From: Piromyces finnis
Lineage: Eukaryota; Neocallimastigomycota; Neocallimastigomycetes; Neocallimastigales; Neocallimastigaceae
Assembly (NCBI GenBank): GCA_002104945.1
Contig: MCFH01000063.1
Location: forward strand, 1-64,000
DNA: 64,000 nt
Direction: 5' to 3'
The position numbers were made by a program, and so were the translations under genes. Under the pieces are notes generated by a model. The model had not been told where the DNA came from. It did not search any database and worked only from the letters and a program-made list of their open reading frames with translations. The first letter of the stretch is position 1. Each line of letters opens with the position of its first letter. Below are positions 12,390 through 23,683 of this stretch, one piece after another.

Positions 12390-12952
12390 TTTCAGTCGTT
12401 CCAGTTTTTATCCTGGTTGTTAAGGCGTTTCCTTAGCATACATAAGGCTTCTGGTTCGACCCCGCAGATGTCAGTGCCTGTGGATTTTCCCACTGGGTTT
12501 GCCATGGGTTGGGTTATGATATTCAGGTAAGTATAAATGAACTTTCTAATTTACTACTATGATAATAACACTCGTCTAGCCGGCCTGAGAGGGTCTAGTG
12601 TACATGGTACATTCCAAATTAGAACTTAATAAGTGGTGACTTAGGCTATGCCAAAAACACATAATATTCCTTAATCAATTTAAGTGTAAACATTAGGGGG
12701 CGGTTGACACGTGATCAAATTGACTATAAGAGGCTTATCATTGTAGTTGTGAAATATCGTACAACGACATGCATCTAATGTACATGGATTAAGTGAGCGT
12801 CGAAGCTGAAGAAACAGTATGACAGACCAGGAGGGTCACAACCACCTAGCAATAGGAATGAGCCAACGTTTCTCTAAGAACCACCATTGGAGCTAACTCT
12901 GATCGATGGGAGAAATGCACTCGGAAGTTAAAAAAAAAAAAAAAAAAAAAAA
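12390..12952 (+). mobile_element. putative tRNA-derived SINE-like element with poly(A) tail
   Basis: An island of markedly higher GC in AT-rich DNA. The head looks tRNA-like: an A-box-like GGTTGTTAAGGCG (about 12415-12427), a perfect 5-bp anticodon-type stem CCTTA/TAAGG around a 7-nt loop (12431-12447), and a B box GGTTCGACCCC (12453-12463). A body of about 300 bp follows. Its 3' part contains CTGAAGAAACAGTATGACAG and CCAGGAGGGTC, which closely match the coding-strand end of the LINE reverse-transcriptase ORF near 26590-26625. The element ends in about 23 A (12930-12952). A degenerate second copy of its 3' end sits at 10671-10790. No clear target-site duplication was found, so the exact 5' border is uncertain. 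Confidence 0.65.
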
Positions 12953-13594
12953 ATCAAACAATAGCTTTATGAAAATTAAAAATGTTGAATTTTATAATTT
13001 TTTTTAAAAGGTAAGAAAAAAAAAAAAGGACTTTTAATCTTAAAAAAATTATTTTATAAAAATCATACTTTTTAATTACTTTTTTTTTTATTTTGTTAAA
13101 TAAAAGTAAGCCAACTTTAGGAATAATTTATTAACCGATTTATATTGTAATTAAAAAAATATGTATATAAAATCTTATCAAATCTAATAATTAACGATAA
13201 AGTAACGAAAATATAGTAAATATATGTATATAAAATCTTGTCAAAACTATAATTGCTGATAAAATAACGAAAATATAATAAATACATTACTAAAAATCTA
13301 AAGAAAAAAGCTTTTGGAATTTATATAATAATCAAATCATAATATATTTATTATTTGAAATTATAACTACTTTTTTAAGTTTTATAAATTCAAATTGTAA
13401 TATACAATTTATTTTAAATAAATAAACATTATCAAAAATATTAATCTAAATAATTTATTCAATATTTATCAATATTGACGTTTCAATAAGTTAAAAACAT
13501 ACATTCAAGTGATTAATACATTATTATCGCATCATATATATTTATAAGTAATTCATATCAATATCAATATCAATATCAATATTATAATATAAAT
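12953..13594 (+). other. AT-rich upstream region of the esterase gene
   Basis: No gene. It holds direct repeats near 13150-13290 (two copies of a TATGTATATAAAATCTT-type unit followed by AACGAAAATATA) and an ATCAAT-type hexamer run at about 13555-13582 directly before the esterase start. It presumably contains the promoter and 5' UTR, but no specific element can be named. Confidence 0.4.
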
Positions 13595-15163
13595 ATGAAA
13601 GGTAAATTTTTATTTTCAATCATTTCTTCTTTATTTATTAATAAAGCATTAAGTGATTGCTTTTCGAGAAATCTTGGATTTAATTGTTGTGAAAATGAAA
13701 GCACTTCTGTATTTTTTGTTGATGATAATGGTTCTTGGGGTGTTGAAAATGATGAATGGTGTGGTCTTTCTTCAACTTCATCATCCAATAAACTATGCTG
13801 GTCAGAAGTTTATGATTATTCATGTTGTAAAAAAACAACCCAAGTCATGTATATTGACTCCAAAGGTACTTGGGGTATTGAAAATGGAGAATGGTGTGGT
13901 CTTGACCCAGCTTCATTATTAGCAACTACTACTTCTGCTTCTAGTCCAACCTCCATTTCATGCTGGTCAGAAGTTTATGGATATTCATGTTGTAGAGAAA
14001 CTACTACAGTCATTACTTCTGATTCAAAAGGTAATTGGGGTGCTGAAAATGGTGAATGGTGTGGTCTTACTTTGGTCGATAAGAACATTGATCCAACCAC
14101 CTCCAATACCACAAAACCAATAGAAATTGAAGAACCTTATTGTTGGTCAGAACCTCTCGGTTATCCATGTTGTAGTATTGAAGCTAAACCATCAGATGAA
14201 GCTAGTATTTGGGGTTGGGAAAATGAAGAATGGTGTGGTATGACCAGCATTATACCAAATACAATTAATACCTCTAATTTTCAACCTTTAAGAGGTGGTG
14301 CTCTTAAAGCTAAGCAATATATGAATAAAGCAACAATAATTAATCCTATTCCAAGTAATGCTAATGATAGAGTTGAAGGTGTTACCAAAGAAAAGGTTTA
14401 CTACTACTCTTCCTTCTCTCAATCCCAACGCCCATTAAATGTTATTTTACCACCAAATTATTCAACCGATAAAAAATATCCAGTACTTTACTTACTTCAT
14501 GGTGTAGCTGCTAATGAAGATATCATGGTAGAAGAATATAATGGTGCTTTAAATATTCCACCTAACCTTGCTAAACAAGGTAAGGCTAAGGAAATGATTA
14601 TTGTTTCTCCACGTGTTAATATTTATCCACCAGGTGTTGATGAAGTTGAATTCGCTTTTTCCACAGAATATCTTTCTGGTTTTGATAATTTTATTAATGA
14701 TTTAATAGATAGTATTATGCCATTCATTGAAACTCATTATTCAGTTCTTACAGGTAGAAACAATACAGCTATTGCTGGCTTTTCTATGGGTGGTCGTACA
14801 GCACTTTATATTGGTTATAGTAAACCTGAATTATTTGGTTATGTTTGTGGTCTTTCACCCGCTTTTGGATTAACTCCTATTGAAGGATCTAGTGTATATC
14901 ATAGTCTTTTCCCATCCGAAGAAGATGTCAAAATTAGAAATGTTAATAAAACACCTTATGTCACTTTAATTAGTTGGGGAAATATTGATACTGTTGTTAA
15001 TCCCTACCCATTTATTTATCATAAAGTTCTTACGAATAATAATCAACCTCATCTTTATATGGAAGTTATTGGTGCTAATCATGATGAAATAGCTATCACT
15101 CATGGTTTATATAATTTTGTTATGACGCTTTTCGGTCAATTAGATGAAAAAATTAATAATTAA
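13595..15163 (+). CDS. secreted CE1-type carbohydrate esterase with four N-terminal fungal dockerins
   Basis: Intronless, 522 residues. Residues 1-20 form a signal peptide. Four Cys-rich dockerin/CBM10 domains follow at about 21-58, 68-103, 123-158 and 183-216. Each has a CxS-x-GYxCC-like start and ends in W-G-x-E-N-x-E-W-C-G, the signature of anaerobic fungal cellulosome enzymes. Ser/Thr-rich linkers separate them. Residues about 260-515 are an alpha/beta-hydrolase of the CE1 / feruloyl or acetyl-xylan esterase type: LLHG oxyanion region near 300, nucleophile elbow GFSMGG with Ser397, and likely Asp465 and His496 (GANHDE). It would remove feruloyl or acetyl groups from xylan while docked to a scaffoldin outside the cell. 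Four tandem dockerins is more than the one to three usually described, and the first diverges most. Feruloyl and acetyl specificity cannot be told apart from sequence. Confidence 0.93.
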   Translation: MKGKFLFSIISSLFINKALSDCFSRNLGFNCCENESTSVFFVDDNGSWGVENDEWCGLSSTSSSNKLCWSEVYDYSCCKKTTQVMYIDSKGTWGIENGEWCGLDPASLLATTTSASSPTSISCWSEVYGYSCCRETTTVITSDSKGNWGAENGEWCGLTLVDKNIDPTTSNTTKPIEIEEPYCWSEPLGYPCCSIEAKPSDEASIWGWENEEWCGMTSIIPNTINTSNFQPLRGGALKAKQYMNKATIINPIPSNANDRVEGVTKEKVYYYSSFSQSQRPLNVILPPNYSTDKKYPVLYLLHGVAANEDIMVEEYNGALNIPPNLAKQGKAKEMIIVSPRVNIYPPGVDEVEFAFSTEYLSGFDNFINDLIDSIMPFIETHYSVLTGRNNTAIAGFSMGGRTALYIGYSKPELFGYVCGLSPAFGLTPIEGSSVYHSLFPSEEDVKIRNVNKTPYVTLISWGNIDTVVNPYPFIYHKVLTNNNQPHLYMEVIGANHDEIAITHGLYNFVMTLFGQLDEKINN

Positions 15164-15406
15164 ATGATTTTTTTTTTTTTTTTTTTTTTAAAAAGATCCA
15201 GATAGGTGATGATAATCATTTTATTAAATCCCAAATTCTAATCAAATAAAAATTGTAATTTATTTATTAAAAAAAAAAAAAAATATGTAAATTCTAAATA
15301 CTAATATTATTTTTATATGTAAATTATAGTTTAAAATGTTTTTACACTCTACTTTTTAGCTTATCTTTATTAATATAAGAAAAGAGAAGAAGAAAAGAAA
15401 TTTTTT

Positions 15407-15437
<31 letters not shown>

Positions 15438-15631
15438 GGTATAATATCATGTTTTTATTTTATTATATTTTATATGAAATTAAATAAAACTAAATATATT
15501 GCATATTATCATTTATTAAATATATATTTATTAAAAAAAAAAAAAAGAGAGATGCAATTTCCCTTTTTTTATTTAATCTAATTCAATTATTATGGAAAGA
15601 ATGTATTTTTATATGAAGTTTTATTTTTTTT
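15164..15631. other. short convergent intergenic region
   Basis: The 3' ends of the esterase (+) and the first GH114 gene (-) face each other across about 470 bp of A/T-rich DNA with T runs at 15168-15189 and 15410-15437. No gene is visible. Confidence 0.5.
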
Positions 15632-16647
15632 TTAAAGATCGATTTTTCTATCGGATTGAAAATTTTTCGTTTTTTTTTTATTTTTCTTTTTAATATCAGA
15701 TGATGATGGTGGTGAATCTGAATCAATTTCACTGCAATGAATTTTTTCGTCGAAACGAAGGTAGTCATAATGAAGTTCTTCATCCGGATCTTTAATAATA
15801 GCACTTATATTTAAATGTTTCATTTGTCGACATACTTTATTCATAAATTTTTTATCGGTGACTAAACCGTAAAATGCTGCAAATACTGCTTTATCTTTTT
15901 TAAGGAATGTATGATAGTCTTGACATTCATAATAATCCGAACATTGTTCATTAATTGCAAAATCATAATCGTCTACCAATTCCTTTACTAATTCTAAACA
16001 ATTTTTTAAACCGGCTGAAAGATCTCGAGCATGAGCTTCCTGAGCTAACCACCGATTATATTGAAGTTGATCCTTGGCCGTTAATCGATCTTTCCATTTT
16101 ACATTGGTGAAAGCATCAACATTATCAAATTCAATCCCATCACAACCTTTTTCTTTTGCTAAATCAAGTCGTTCTATCATGAAAGGTTTAATGGCTTCCA
16201 CACGAAAATCCAGCCAATTTTCTTCCCAATCCTTCATTTTAGTTCTTACAAGACCCTCTACCATTCGCATACCCGAAGATTCTTTTCGAAAAGGTTCATA
16301 GGTACCGGCTGAAAAATAACAAATGACTTTTATATCAATATCATGGAGGTATTGAATTGTTTTACCGTCTGCATTAAATAAATCAATATCAATGACATCG
16401 TATTCCCCTTTTTTACTATAATAATAATATAAAGGGATAATTGTTAGTAAACAATAAAAGATAATAATACTAATAATAATAATAAAAAGATTTGTTAATA
16501 TATATACAAATTAATTTTATTTGGATTATCTCCTAATACCCAATTCCAAGTTAAGCCAGCTTTTGGTTTCCAATAAGCATTGACACCTTGTAGGTTTAAA
16601 CTTGTTAATAGTGGTACGATAATGAAAATTAATATTGCTAGTTGCAT
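15632..16647 (-). CDS. secreted GH114 glycoside hydrolase (polygalactosaminidase-like), paralogue 1
   Basis: Two exons: 16647-16508 and 16415-15632, with intron GTATAT…TTATAG in phase 2, giving 307 residues. Start: the methionine at 16647 opens a typical signal peptide (MQLAILIFIIVPLLTSL…), and the further upstream in-frame ATG only adds a Lys-rich stretch. The mature protein starts WKPKAGLTWNWVLGD, then DVIDIDLFNADG, VICYFSAGTYEPFR, the WLDFR block, a KGCDGIEFDNVDAF motif, GLKNCLEL and DFAINEQCSDYYEC. This is the normal order of conserved blocks in GH114 TIM barrels, including the acidic EFDNVD region. The family includes endo-alpha-1,4-polygalactosaminidases acting on galactosamine-rich polysaccharides. 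The C-terminal tail is short, Ser/Asp-rich then Lys-rich. No dockerin is present. It is a tandem paralogue of the gene at 17638-19709. Confidence 0.85.
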
Positions 16648-17208
16648 GCTGCATGTTTTTTTTTTTTTTTTTAAATATATATTTAAATTTTTAGTTATAA
16701 AAAGTTGTAAATTATCATACTTTTCATTTAGTAACAATAAGAATAGCAGTAATACTAATATTATATATATTATATTATTATGTATTCTATTATTATTATT
16801 AGATTATTAAAAAAAAAAAAAAGTGTAATAAAAGAATTATTATTGAATGAAATGGAAATAAAATTTCTAAATTCTTGAAATGTTGGAATGGATATTGATA
16901 AAATATTAAATATAATTATTATATTTCCATAAATATGAAAATGGATTTTTTCTAAAAAAAAAACTTTATAATAAAAAACAATAATAATAATAATAAAAAA
17001 AAGAAAACAAAATGAATTAGAATTTGAATGAATTATTTGAAATTTAAAATTTCAAAAATAAATATTTATATAAATTAAAAATTTACTTTTTTTTTTAAAT
17101 TAATTTTTTTTAATTAAATTTTTTTAAAAAAGACTTTTCATTTGTAGGCACATTTATTTAGGTTTATACTTTTTATTTTTAAAAATAAAACCTAATCATT
17201 TTCATTCT

Positions 17209-17246
<38 letters not shown>

Positions 17247-17637
17247 CTAATAAATGTACTATTAATTATCAAATAAATAAAAGAAAATATTAAAAAAGAA
17301 TTATCCTTAAAGTCATATTTTATTATAATATTTCTTTGTTTATAAAATATAAATATATTATATATTATTATATATTATAAAAAAAAATACTATAAAAAAT
17401 ACATTTTTTTATAATTGTATATTTATTGTTGAATGATGCTGAAGCAATATGTTATTGTAATATATATAATCATATAATTAATATATTTTATTATATTATT
17501 ATAAATTAAAGTGCGATAGATTTCAGTTTAATTTTATTTGTATACTTTAAATAAAATATAAAATATAAAATATGTTATAATGGAATGAGTTGTTTGAAGT
17601 AAAAAAAAAAAAAAAAAAAAAAAAAACTAGATTTAAT
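16648..17637. other. AT-rich intergenic DNA between the two GH114 paralogues
   Basis: About 1 kb with poly(T) at 17212-17246 and poly(A) at 17600-17625. It should contain the promoter of GH114 paralogue 1. No gene is visible. Confidence 0.5.
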
Positions 17638-18095
17638 TTAATATTTCCACATCCATTTCCAGAATCTGTTTGTAGTAGTCATTGTTGTTCTACGTCTACC
17701 TTTAGTTGTGGTTTTTTTTACAGTTTTTTTAGTGGGGATTGATTTAATTAAGGGTGTGATGATTTTCTTGGTGGTTTTTCTAATAGTAGTATTCTTCTTA
17801 GTATTAGTAGTAGTAGTGGTAGCGGTGGTAGTAATTGATTTATGAGTAGCAGTAGTAGTTATTGGTTTAAATGAGGTAGATTTTTTAGTGGTTGAAGTAG
17901 TTTTCTTGGTAGTTGTAGTTTTTGGTTTAATAGTAGTAGTGATAGTTTTTTTGATAGTTATAGTGTTAGTAGTTTTTTTTGTAGTGGAAGTGGTTGTAGG
18001 CTTAATGTTAGTAGTAGTAATAGTAGTAGTAGTAGTTTTTTTTGTAGTGGAAGTGGTTGTAGGCTTAATGTTAGTTGTAGTTTTTGGTTTAACAA

Positions 18096-18126
<31 letters not shown>

Positions 18127-18270
18127 TTTTTTTGTAGTGGAAGTGGTTGTAGGCTTAATGTTAGTTGTAGTTTTTGGTTTAACAGTAGTAGTAGTAGTAG
18201 TAGTAGTTGTGGTTTTTTTTGTAGTGGAAGTGGTTGTAGGCTTAATGTTAGTTGTAGTTTTTGGTTTAAC

Positions 18271-18303
<33 letters not shown>

Positions 18304-18495
18304 TGTGGTTTTTTTGGTTGTTATAGTTGTAGTTTTTGGTTTAACAGTAGTAGTAGTAGTAGTAGTAGTAGTTTTTTTTGTAGTGGAAGTGGTTGTAGGC
18401 TTAATGTTAGTTGTAGTTTTTGGTTTAACAGTAGTAGTAGTAGTAGTAGTAGTTGTGGTTTTTTTGGTTGTTATAGTTGTAGTTTTTGGTTTAAC

Positions 18496-18528
<33 letters not shown>

Positions 18529-19709
18529 TTTGGTTGTTGTAGTTATTGGTTTAATGGTAGTAGTAGTAGTACTAGTAGTTTTGGTTGTTGTAGTTGTTGG
18601 TTTAATGGTAGTAGTAAAGGTTGACTTAGTTGTTGTATAACTATCTTTTTCAGCAGCATGAACATCATTGCAATAGTAGTCATAATCAAAACGTTCATAA
18701 TTGTATTCCAATTCTTGATTTGGATCCTTTATTATAATACTTAAATTTAAGTTATCTACTTGATCGCAAATCCGATTAATAAATTTTGAATCTGAAGATC
18801 GGCCATAGAGGGCAACAAACACGGCTAAATCATTTTTTAAAAAGATGTCATATTTTTTACACTCATTATAATCGGAACATTGTTCATTAATTGCAAAATC
18901 ATAAACATCTTGTAAGTGATCTAATAAATCAATACAATTTTTTAAACCGGCAGCTAAATCACGGGCATGAGCTTCTTCGGCTAACCAACGATTATACTGT
19001 AATTGATCTATCATGGTTAGTTTATCGTCCCAATGAACAGAAGAATAAGCATCAACATTATCAAATTCAATACCATCACAACCTTTTGTTTTAGCTAAAT
19101 CAAGACGTTCCGTCATAAAAGGTTTAATTCCTTCAAGTCTAAAATCAAGCCAATATTCATCCCATTCATCCATTTTGGTTCTAATAAGGCCATAAACATT
19201 TTGCATTTCTTTAGATTCTATTCTAAACGGTTCATAAGTACCAGCAGAAAAATAGCAAATTACTTTTAAACCAAGATTATGCATTGATGTAATAGATTCC
19301 TTTGTAACGTCATATAGATCAACATCAATAACGTCATATTCACCTTTTTTACTCACATATAGATATGGTATTATGGTATTTAAAAAAAATAAATATATAA
19401 ATATTTTTTTTATTTCATAGGAATATAATTCATGAGTATATTTAAAAAATAAGATGTAAAATCATGAAAAAAAAAAAAAAAATTAGTATAGATGTCATTC
19501 TATTATTATTATTATTATTATTATTATTTTTTTTTTACAAAGAAAGTATTTAAAAAAGTATATTATTACAGTAAAAGGTTATTTGGATTACTTCCTAAAA
19601 CCCAATTCCATGTTAATCCAGGTTTTGGTTTCCAATAGGCCTTGGTGATTGGAAAAATGGAAAAGTTTAATACAATTAAAAAATACTGGAATGATATAAA
19701 TAAATTCAT
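17638..19709 (-). CDS. secreted GH114 glycoside hydrolase with long Thr-rich tail, paralogue 2
   Basis: Two exons: 19709-19570 and 19351-17638, intron phase 2, 617 residues. Exon 1 is 140 nt, exactly as in paralogue 1, and encodes a signal peptide (MNLFISFQYFLIVLNFSIFP…) and YWKPKPGLTWNWVLGS. Exon 2 begins KKGEYDVIDVDLYD. The catalytic domain (to about residue 290) keeps the same blocks: ICYFSAGTYEPFR, KGCDGIEFDNVDAY, GLKNCIDL, DFAINEQCSDYNEC. From there about 300 residues are almost only Thr, Lys, Pro and Val in tandem units such as VKPKTTTNIKPTTTSTTKK, expected to be an O-glycosylated stalk. It ends with a basic, aromatic stretch (…RFWKWMWKY). The 3' splice site used here (GTGAG) is less pyrimidine-rich than usual but is supported by alignment with paralogue 1. 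The large antisense Val-rich frame over the repeat is an artefact. Confidence 0.85.
17890..18640 (-). repeat. Thr-codon minisatellite in GH114 paralogue 2
   Basis: The coding DNA is made of ACT/ACA-type runs with a recurring unit of roughly 85 bp encoding V-KPKTTTNIKPTTTSTTKK-Tn, alternating with a shorter unit encoding VKPKTTTITTKK-Tn. Neighbouring units are almost identical at the base level, so the array probably changes copy number by slippage or unequal exchange. Confidence 0.85.
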
Positions 19710-22312
19710 TTTTATGAATAATAATATAGCTAATTAATAATTAATAATAAATTAATAGATAATAATAATATGTATATTGTATTTTTTTTTAATTAAAATG
19801 AAAAGGTCAATAAATATCTAAATTGAAAAATATATAGGTTATAGTATAAAAAATAGTATTTTTGTTAGGTAAGATAAAAAAAAAAAATTGAGTTGCTATA
19901 AATTGTAATATAATTTATAATGATTATTATATTACAATATAATAACTATATAATTTCTGCGCAAGCTGAAGCAATGAATAAAAAAGAAGGTTTAAAAAAA
20001 CAAAAAAGAATTATAATATTATATATTAATTTGAATGAAAATTAAATATCATTTAATAGAATAATGATAATAATATTAAAAAAAGAAAACAATGATAAAA
20101 ATGTTATTTTTTAAGAAAAAATGTTTTTGATCTGTTAAGAATAGTAATAATAATAAAAAAAAAGTTAGTAATAATATTATCATTAATACTAACTATGCAA
20201 TATTATTTACTATTATAAATCTCGATATGTATTTTTAGATTATTAAAAAAACTTAATAGGTATTCATTCAAATGTAGAAATTTTTTGAACTATTTATACT
20301 TTTTGTATGATTAATTTTCAATCTATATTTTCACTAACCGCAATTTTCTTTTTTTTTTTTTTTTTTTTTTTTCGATTAAAAATTAATAATAAATAGGTAT
20401 AATAATAAGCATTTAGAATTATGATTGTAATTAAAAATATAAAATATAAAACATTATTTGATAATCATGATTATACATTATACAATTATACAATAAAAAC
20501 AAACTAGAGATAATTTTTATTCATTTCGATAACTTTTATGAAGCAATAGGCCCATCTTTTCTACTATCTGCTGAATGATAAAAAGTTTATCATTTTAGTA
20601 ATCCTAGCTCTTTTTCCTTTTTTCCCTTTTCAATTTCTATATAATTTTTCCATTCAACTTTTTTTAAAATTTTAAAGATGATCCACCAATCCTATTTAAT
20701 TATCTTTTTAAAATGTATAATACGTAAATTGATCCACCAATAAAAACAAATATTTTCACTTTTCATGTATCCTATTTTGATTCCATAATTTTGTTACATT
20801 TTCCTTTTTTAGTTAAAAAAATTTAATTATTTAGCGTGTGTAACCCAACACAAATGTACCAAATAAAGAAAAAAAATCAGGGTAGTACAAGAACTGAAAA
20901 TTAAAAATTAAAAAAAAAAAAGAAAATGGAAAGGAAAGCCTTTTTTAAAAGTTGATTATTATTATTATTTTTTTTTTTATAATAACTAAAAAGCGATTTA
21001 CTTTTTCATGAAAAGAAGAGATGAAAAGATGAAAAAATAAAAAAAAGGAAAAAGAAAAAAAGCATAAAAATTACTTTTTTTTTAAATAAAATGATAGGAA
21101 TTGAAAATTTATTAAAAAAAAAAAAAATTAAATGCTCTATTTAAAATCAAGTAAAATAATTGACTTTATATTTTCATGATAATAAAGGATGATTATATAT
21201 AAGAATATACATGTAATTATTATTAATGTTTTTATGAAAAAAAATCGTATGATTAACTATTTTTAAAATAATATTTTAAACATATTTAATAGTAAATTGT
21301 TAGGATGTGAATTCAATAAAATAATATATATTTTATATTTTATATTTATATCATTTTCCATTCATAGATAAATTATCGTTAATTAGTTGATATTAGTTAT
21401 TATTGATGATAATAATAACAATAATAACAATTACCACTAATTTTATAATTCTTTCCTTATTTTCATAGGCTAAAAAAAATTTTTTTTTTGTTGCTTCATC
21501 AAAGTTTCCTATCTGAGTATAGAAAAAAAAAAATAGTTCAATTGTCATTGGATTACTTTTTTTTTTTTTTTTCTTTTTTTTCCTTTTTATGTTAAAATAC
21601 ATTTTAATTTTATAAACTTTTTTTAATAATTGTTATTTTTTTGTTGTAAATAAATAATATAATTAATAAAACTTTAATTTTATAGAAAAAAAAAGAAAAC
21701 GAAAAAAAAAAAAAAAAAATAAAAAAAATTAGAATTTTAAAAAAAAAATGTTATAATTCTTATTTTTATTAAAAGAATCTATATATATTCGTTTATTATA
21801 AATATCATCTTTGAATTTGATGCCTATAAAAAAACCCATTGTTATTAACAATAATCGATATATCAAATGCATTTATAATTTAAGATGAGTTTAATAAAAT
21901 TATTATTATTATTTGATTAAAACAAAGTGAATGATGATATTTTTTTTTCCACTAGAAATACTCCTTAATAAAATTTATTTTTATTTAAAATTACTATTAT
22001 TATATTATATATTATACATAGGTATATTTTGGATGATTATTCATACTTTGAATGAAAAAAATAAATATATATATTATATTGATGAAAAAAAGGGTTATAA
22101 GTGATCTTTGGGAATGATAAGCAAAAGAATGAAAAAAAAAATAAAGTTATAAATTTTTATATAATCTATTTTAAGAATAATTTAATAGTATTATTTAAAA
22201 TATACTTTTGGGGTGGTCCTTCATTTTTTATCATAATACTATCAATTAATGAAACAAATCAATCCATGATGATATTTGTTTCATTATAGGATTAGTTACT
22301 AATGCATTAAAC
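19710..22312. other. gene-poor AT-rich region
   Basis: About 2.6 kb, including the promoter region of GH114 paralogue 2 at its left end. Short ORFs at 21393-21602 (Lys/Ile runs) and 22101-22289 have no credible protein character. T runs occur at 20347-20372 and A runs at 21690-21719. I see no RNA gene. Confidence 0.5.
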
Positions 22313-23683
22313 CTATCTACTGATGAATTTGCTCATCTTTACACCACCACTTAATTTTTCAAATAAATCATTTTTTAATTCTTTTTCACTATTTCTGTAA
22401 TAGTAACCAATTGAAATATGACTTTCCATAATCGATAAATTTGAAGGAACATCATACGGACTAATTAATGTTTTATTTTTAATATCACAATATTTAAAAG
22501 TAGGATGCATATAAGCCTTTTCTTTAAAAATATCATAGTTAATATTAATAAAAATATAGTTCTTAATGCTATCAATAATTTTAAAATCTTCTTTTGTTAG
22601 ATTGCAAATAAGATGATTAGCACTAACACCATATTTATTAGGGATTGAAAGATCGAGGTTGAAACAATAACAAATAAGATTCAATGCCGAAACATAATCT
22701 TTTATCATTAAAAAAAAGTTCATTGGTGTGTTACCATCACCGTCAATTGAAATATTAAAATTGCATCCTATGTCTATTAGGGCATCCATTGTTCTTCCAT
22801 ACACTTTATTTGTCAATATAGCTATATCACTAATTAATGATTCTTCATTAAAACATTCAATATTATTCATATTAGAAAAAAAATCGTAAAATTTTTTTAT
22901 GAATATAGAAACTAACGATTCACCATTCTTATTTTTACTATTGATACTAAGGTTTTTAAACTGTTTATAAAATTTTTTTATTTCCCTAAAACGACAATTT
23001 TCTGCAAGGTACATGAGTGCATTTCTATTTTGCTTATTGAAATAATTGATATCTATACTCGTATCATTCGCTACTCTAGGAAGGACTTTTTCAAGACAAC
23101 TTACTTTATTGTGTTTACATATATAAATGATGATGTTTTCATTTTCTTTATTAATATGATTTAACTTTGTCGTTTTTTCTAATATTGTATCAAATATTTC
23201 TTTGTTTTTTATTGCATGGAAAAGTGCTGTGTTACCATTTATATCTTCATCATTAATAATGTCTATTTCTGGAGTTTTAAGCATTTCCTTAACAGCATTA
23301 TCTAATGCATAATGTTCTGAAGCATGCATTAAAGCATTCATACCCATTTTATCTTTAATATTTAGATTAATTTTTAATTTAATAAGCCATTTAACTGCCA
23401 TTTTATAATCATTACTTTGACATGCTTGAATTAAAACATCACTTTCTCTAAGTCGACTTAAAACAATAAATAAAAGAGGATGATTTATAGCTTTTTCAAT
23501 GTTATCAAAATTTTTAGCTTTCAAAATAATTGGAATTAGTTTTTGGTTAAAATTATCAATTGCTCCATAATCTTTAATTAAATATTCTGAAATTATTTTT
23601 TTATTGTCATCAAGAATTTGTGTCGGATTCTTATTTTTTTCCAACTTTGAGAGAAGCTTATTTTCAATATCATAATATTTCAT
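22313..23683 (-). CDS. ankyrin-repeat protein
   Basis: Single exon, 456 residues, start ATG at 23683 just downstream (on this strand) of a poly(A) stretch. After an N-terminal helical region (about 1-85) come degenerate ankyrin repeats with the usual pattern, for example NIKDKMGMNALMHASEH, NDEDINGNTALFHAIKN, NYFNKQNRNALMYLAEN, SKNKNGESLVSIFIKK, SIDGDGNTPMNFFLMIK and SIPNKYGVSANHLICN. Between them are long non-repeat insertions. There is no signal peptide or membrane segment, so it is likely intracellular and acts by protein binding. Ankyrin proteins of this kind form large families in anaerobic fungi. The partner cannot be inferred. Confidence 0.85.
   Translation of the reverse strand: MKYYDIENKLLSKLEKNKNPTQILDDNKKIISEYLIKDYGAIDNFNQKLIPIILKAKNFDNIEKAINHPLLFIVLSRLRESDVLIQACQSNDYKMAVKWLIKLKINLNIKDKMGMNALMHASEHYALDNAVKEMLKTPEIDIINDEDINGNTALFHAIKNKEIFDTILEKTTKLNHINKENENIIIYICKHNKVSCLEKVLPRVANDTSIDINYFNKQNRNALMYLAENCRFREIKKFYKQFKNLSINSKNKNGESLVSIFIKKFYDFFSNMNNIECFNEESLISDIAILTNKVYGRTMDALIDIGCNFNISIDGDGNTPMNFFLMIKDYVSALNLICYCFNLDLSIPNKYGVSANHLICNLTKEDFKIIDSIKNYIFININYDIFKEKAYMHPTFKYCDIKNKTLISPYDVPSNLSIMESHISIGYYYRNSEKELKNDLFEKLSGGVKMSKFISR

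Noticed and set aside
12411-12475. functional tRNA gene
   Set aside because: A and B boxes and an anticodon-type stem are present, but there is no acceptor stem, position 33 of the loop is not T, and the sequence continues into a poly(A)-tailed repeat.
17888-18640. 250-codon Val-rich plus-strand ORF
   Set aside because: Antisense shadow of the Thr-codon minisatellite in the GH114 gene.
19351-19356. GH114 paralogue 2 starting at a GTG codon near 19356
   Set aside because: The signal peptide and first conserved block are in an upstream exon (19709-19570) with the same length and phase as in paralogue 1.
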